From Limanda limanda (Eukaryota; Chordata; Actinopteri; Pleuronectiformes; Pleuronectidae), in the NCBI RefSeq assembly GCF_963576545.1, contig NC_083655.1:2024922-2088921 (forward strand): a stretch of DNA of 64,000 bases, given 5' to 3'. Under the pieces are notes generated by a model. That model searched no databases, had not been told where the DNA came from, and was given only the letters and a program-made list of their open reading frames with translations. The stretch's first letter is position 1; every line of letters starts with the position of its first letter. This document shows positions 59,949-64,000 of the stretch, in pieces. Made by a program: the position numbers and the translations under genes.

Positions 59949-62900
59949 CTGGTGAAAGCAACAACAGAAGAGAGTCAGACACAGAAAAGGATCAGACTCC
60001 AAACTCTGTTCTGTGAAGCTATTAGAGCACAATGTGGATCAATGGGCTGAATCGATTGGACGTGGTTGTCGTGACAGATGATGGTCGAGGAATGTATGGA
60101 ATGAAGAGGTGAATAAGGAATGTTAGAGATGCTGCTGACGGCTTGTGGTAGAAACACAGAACTGCTGCTTTTACTTTGAAATGTGTTCGGTTCTCGTCTG
60201 TGCCCCGAGGCGCCGCTTTCCTGAAACCTCTCCCGCCAAGATCCAGCAGAGCAAACTTTGAATGCATAACTTGCAGGCGTGTCTTTTTTTTTTTCTGTTT
60301 GGCTGGAACTTGTCACATCTTGTTTGCTGAACTGGAGTTTGGAATATTATTTCATTTTTTTTCACACCGTCAGGAATACATATGTACCGTGTTATTTTTA
60401 GATCTCTGCCTTTCAGACCATACATTTCTTATTTTGTGTTGTATTTTTATTCATCAAACCATCTTACTTATTGAATTCTGATACTTTCTAACCTTCCCTC
60501 TTCTGAAAGTCACAGGTTATTTTGAGCCACACATTCAGTCTTATGATGACAAACGAATTCATTTCAAACATTTAATGCAACAACACTTAAACATCTCTTC
60601 AAATCAAGATCATAAGAACGGTCCCTGAAACACACTGAAGGTTTAAACCAGATATTTTAGGGTAATATCAGCATCCTCAAGGTTCATTATTTCAGTTTGG
60701 TGGCACAACACCCTGAGGGACAACTACAGGAGCCGTGTTTTCCCTGAAAACAACTCCTGCAGATTCGCTCACAGTCTCCATCTTAGATTAAGTGCCTTTT
60801 CTGTCTCTCATGTATAATTTGAAGCCTCATTTGTCAGAGCAAATGTTATGATGGGCGAGAATATGCAGTGAAAACAGAGTCCCTGTTTTCTTACAGTGGA
60901 ACATAAGCAGTAGAAGTCAGGAGCAGGACTTCAGGTTAAGGTGTGAGCGGGAGTTCACTCAGTCACGGGAAAGTTCGGGTACAACTGTTAAAGCTCCTCA
61001 TTCATCCTCCTCCTGTAGGACTGTGATGCTGAGTAAACACACTTCTCTGAACAGAAAGTACGGAATCAACCTGATGACAACTGAACCTTTCTGATCAGTG
61101 GCTGTAACACAACTGCTTGATGAACATTAAATATCCTTCTTGTTCTTCTGTGGCTGTTAATGAACTTCACTGGCCGCCTTTTGGCTAAAAGTTTGCCGAA
61201 TGTTAGGATGCTGACTCTAAACAAAATCTCAGATAAACAACTTTTAGGTCAGTTTATTAGCAAGCTGTGAGTTAGCCTGGCTCACCTGGAGCTGAGAGAA
61301 CATGTGGACTTAATTGCTGAACGAAATAACTGGATGAAAACTTAGCAAATAGTTTTTTTTGTATAGTACCTCTCAACAACAAGGTAAGTCAATGCAGTAC
61401 AATACAAATGACGTAATTCATATTCTGTAAAAGTGTCAGGTTGGGTTGTAGCGCACTGATTAAACATGTGTTGATATGCTTTATGACATTGAACAGAGTT
61501 GTGTTGGAAATATACTTTTTGGTATTGCTCGTTCAGACATGTTTGGATAACTCTTCACATTTCTTCTTTTTCTTGCTGCTATGCTCCCTTAGATATGAAA
61601 AGATTGTCTTTATCAAAGAGCAACTGGCTGCCTGCGCTCATCACAGTGTGGAATCGTGTGTAGCAAACTGTGAGATCCAGAGAGAGAAACGTTTGAGAAG
61701 AATTTAATCAAAAGACTCCCGAGGCCAAAGCCTTTTAGTCGCAGTGTGGAGAGGAGACGAGTGTGACTGAAGCCGTTCCAGGCCTCAGCTCATACGCTGT
61801 TGTGACACGATGTTTCCCATTTGAATGTGAAATGGATCAATATTGTTCCAGCGAACAGATGGCGTCTGCATGTTGGGTTGAGAAACTCCCACTTTCTGAC
61901 TCTGTAGATCGATTCAGGCAGATTTTGGATAACAGATATCTCTGTTTCACAACTCTGTCATGCGTAGGAGCTTCTTGGTGTCGAAGCCTTAATTTCCATG
62001 TGACATGTTCATGTGTGGGTCTCTAACGCCTTTAGCTCTACGCCTCCACCGTTTCACACAACTGGTTCGCCCTAGAGGAGGAAGTGGTGAAGGGTCAACT
62101 TCCTGCCGATTGCAATGTTGAAATCTTGTAGGAAATGATGACATGAGCCACCTGCAAACGGTGGGGACTGTTTCACTGTTTCACTGTTTCACTGGTGTTA
62201 GTATGTGTTGAATTGTGGTTCAGAGCCTCATGCAAATTTGAATTTACACATATAAAATACATGAACTGAAATTTTTATAATTTACCCTGAGTCATTTATG
62301 TCTCAAAGCCTTTTTATTGAAAGTTTGTTGACAACCTCATAACAACCGACCACACTAACAACCAGAGTGTGGTTCTGGTCCACATGTCCACAAAGGTATG
62401 TTCACACAGAAAGCTGAAAAAGAACCGACTCCAAAAGTTAACAAGTTATATTTACATAATTGTCATTTTTTAGGGTAAAAGTTAAGCTGGTAACACATAT
62501 TCTACTTTCAGCGAAGGAAAGAAAAAGCCTTTATCAGTCAATTTATACCCGACGGCTGCTTTTAGATTCCAAATACCTCCTTCAACCCTCAAAGAGAAGT
62601 CGGAGGTGATGAGTGTTTCATTTGGTCAGATCTAAAAACGGTCTCATCTCATCTCGTCATGGAACTCACCGCGAGAAAGAGAACAAGTGAACTTCTCCAA
62701 ATGTCCAACCATGTTCGTAAATACATGAGTAAAACACCTCATTATCTCTGGCTCAAGATGGCGGGTTTGATAGGGATCTGTTGCAAAATCATTCAAAAGA
62801 TTCTTATCAGGAATTTTGGAGAACTCTTCGCTGGAAGTGAAACACTGGCATGACTTGTGCAATTTGAAATGATTAAGTTCATGCACACAGTTCTCTGAAG

Positions 62901-64000
62901 GGAGCCCGGCTTTCCTTTTTAAAGCAGAATTGTTTCTAATAAGAGACCAAACTTTGTGAGACTTTTTTAAACACAGGTGCAATAACTTTACAACTGGTTT
63001 AATGTCTCTGAACCTTTGATTCACAGTCACAAGAGTCTCGATGCCCTTTTCGCACCATTTTCTCTGCAGAAACTGTCCTGAAAATATGTGATTTGTCAGC
63101 ATTTGTAAATATTATTGGAAACACCCAGGCATGAGCCCTGGCAGCGCTCCAGACTCACACAATGCACTGTGAAAACACACCACTGCAGGCTATATACTTC
63201 TGGTATTCGCTGAAATTAAAGACTGGATATACAGTATCTGCAAATGCTTTCCTCCAAGAAAACAGTTTCCCTCCTCCCTCCTTAATAATCTCAAATACAT
63301 GTCCCGAGCTTTTTTCATGAGCCTGCACATGTGTAAATCAAGAAAATGGAAACCAGACAAGAACACAAAGCACAAGAGCGTTTGCCATAATGTATAGAAA
63401 CTCAGATTGAATATCTGTACTCGAGGCTTATGCAGATGTGTTTACAGAACCGGTCGAACGCTACCGAGAAGGAGAGAAATCAGGAACTCAAAATGCTAAT
63501 GGGGATTAAAAAACCTCAAATCATAACTGGCATTGAACAATACACAAGATCGTATCTGTGTTTGCCGAAGAGGGTTCGTCTTGAGATCAAACTCGGATGT
63601 TAAAAGCACAACACCTGCAGTAAATGAGTCATTTGACAATGTGTGTTTTAACATATCTCGGGGGTTTTCTTTGCTTGACGACGATCCTAAACAGGAACAA
63701 ATCCAGTCAACTAAGTGGTTTTAACCCCATCTTTGAAGAGGACATGTTCGGTGATACCCCCTTCGAGTGATTCAGTCTGTTCCTCTCTGATTAAATCTCC
63801 TCTCAGAAGCCAAATGTACAAAATGTTCCAATCATCACTGACAAGCTGACAGCACTGTGAGCTTTACAAACCAGAGGCCAAGCCTATCGGTTTCTCGTGG
63901 TCATTGAGTCATGCAGCAGTCTGACATGAGAGCTGGGTCCACCCTGTTGTACTGTAGACAGGAACACAGATGAACTAACACCCTGCTTGTCATCTTGGAA
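59949..64000. other. Probable 5' intron or upstream region of apbb1ip
   Basis: No exon, RNA gene or clear transposon is recognised. The longest open frame (62644-63102, minus, 152 codons) has no family resemblance or splice context. The sequence is AT-balanced and mostly unique. Confidence 0.4.

Noticed and set aside
62644..63102. A 152-codon minus-strand open frame
   Set aside because: No domain, no Kozak or splice context, and residues typical of chance translation of AT-balanced intron. It lies in the probable 5' region of apbb1ip.

Overview
This is nuclear DNA from a ray-finned fish, most likely a percomorph. The evidence is intron-rich genes with GT-AG junctions, a FISNA-NACHT NLR of the fish-specific type, a tandem pair of B7-family HHLA2-like genes, teleost-type L2 LINEs, Tc1 and hAT transposons, and long (AC)n tracts. 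All exon coordinates below come from reading splice sites, reading frame and family resemblance by eye. No alignment or search was run.

Layout. (1) 1-14.5 kb holds a minus-strand NLR locus. A RING exon (about 14254-14468) and a FISNA-NACHT exon (12243-14037) are followed by six leucine-rich-repeat exons of exactly 174 bp, at 11608, 10898, 10351, 9741, 4859 and 1464. The 3' end lies beyond the left edge. The locus is interrupted by a degenerate L2 LINE (6.29-9.6 kb) and by a small, unrecognised plus-strand gene (3263-4000). (2) 15.1-17.3 kb is a hAT element with a dead Tc1 transposon nested in it; both target-site duplications are readable. (3) 18.2-36 kb holds two minus-strand HHLA2-like genes, A (18242-25893) and B (31037-35247). 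Each encodes signal peptide, IgV, IgC, a second V-like domain, a transmembrane segment and a cytoplasmic tail. Between and inside them lie LINE tails, an inverted LINE pair, a roughly 2.9 kb TIR-bounded insertion present only in A, and another hAT with a perfect 8 bp duplication. (4) 36-39.7 kb is gene-poor. It ends in a Tc1 relic and an array of alternating inverted repeats touching the next promoter. (5) 40.58-45.08 kb is an intact 19-coding-exon plus-strand SelO gene (585 aa). It has Cys in place of the C-terminal selenocysteine and Asn in place of the DFG-like Asp. (6) 46.07-59.95 kb is a complete minus-strand coding region for APBB1IP/RIAM (707 aa), convergent with SelO. (7) 59.95-64 kb has no gene I can recognise and is probably the RIAM 5' intron or upstream region.

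How the genes relate. The left two thirds is an accessory immune region (NLR plus B7-like co-signalling receptors) shaped by exon duplication and transposons. The right third is two conserved single-copy genes: a mitochondrial-type protein AMPylase homologue and a Rap1/talin integrin-activation adaptor. I see no sign that they form one pathway, and no wholly new system. The most unusual items are the active-site changes in SelO, the inverted-repeat array upstream of it, the LRR exon amplification module, and the tail difference between the two HHLA2-like paralogues.
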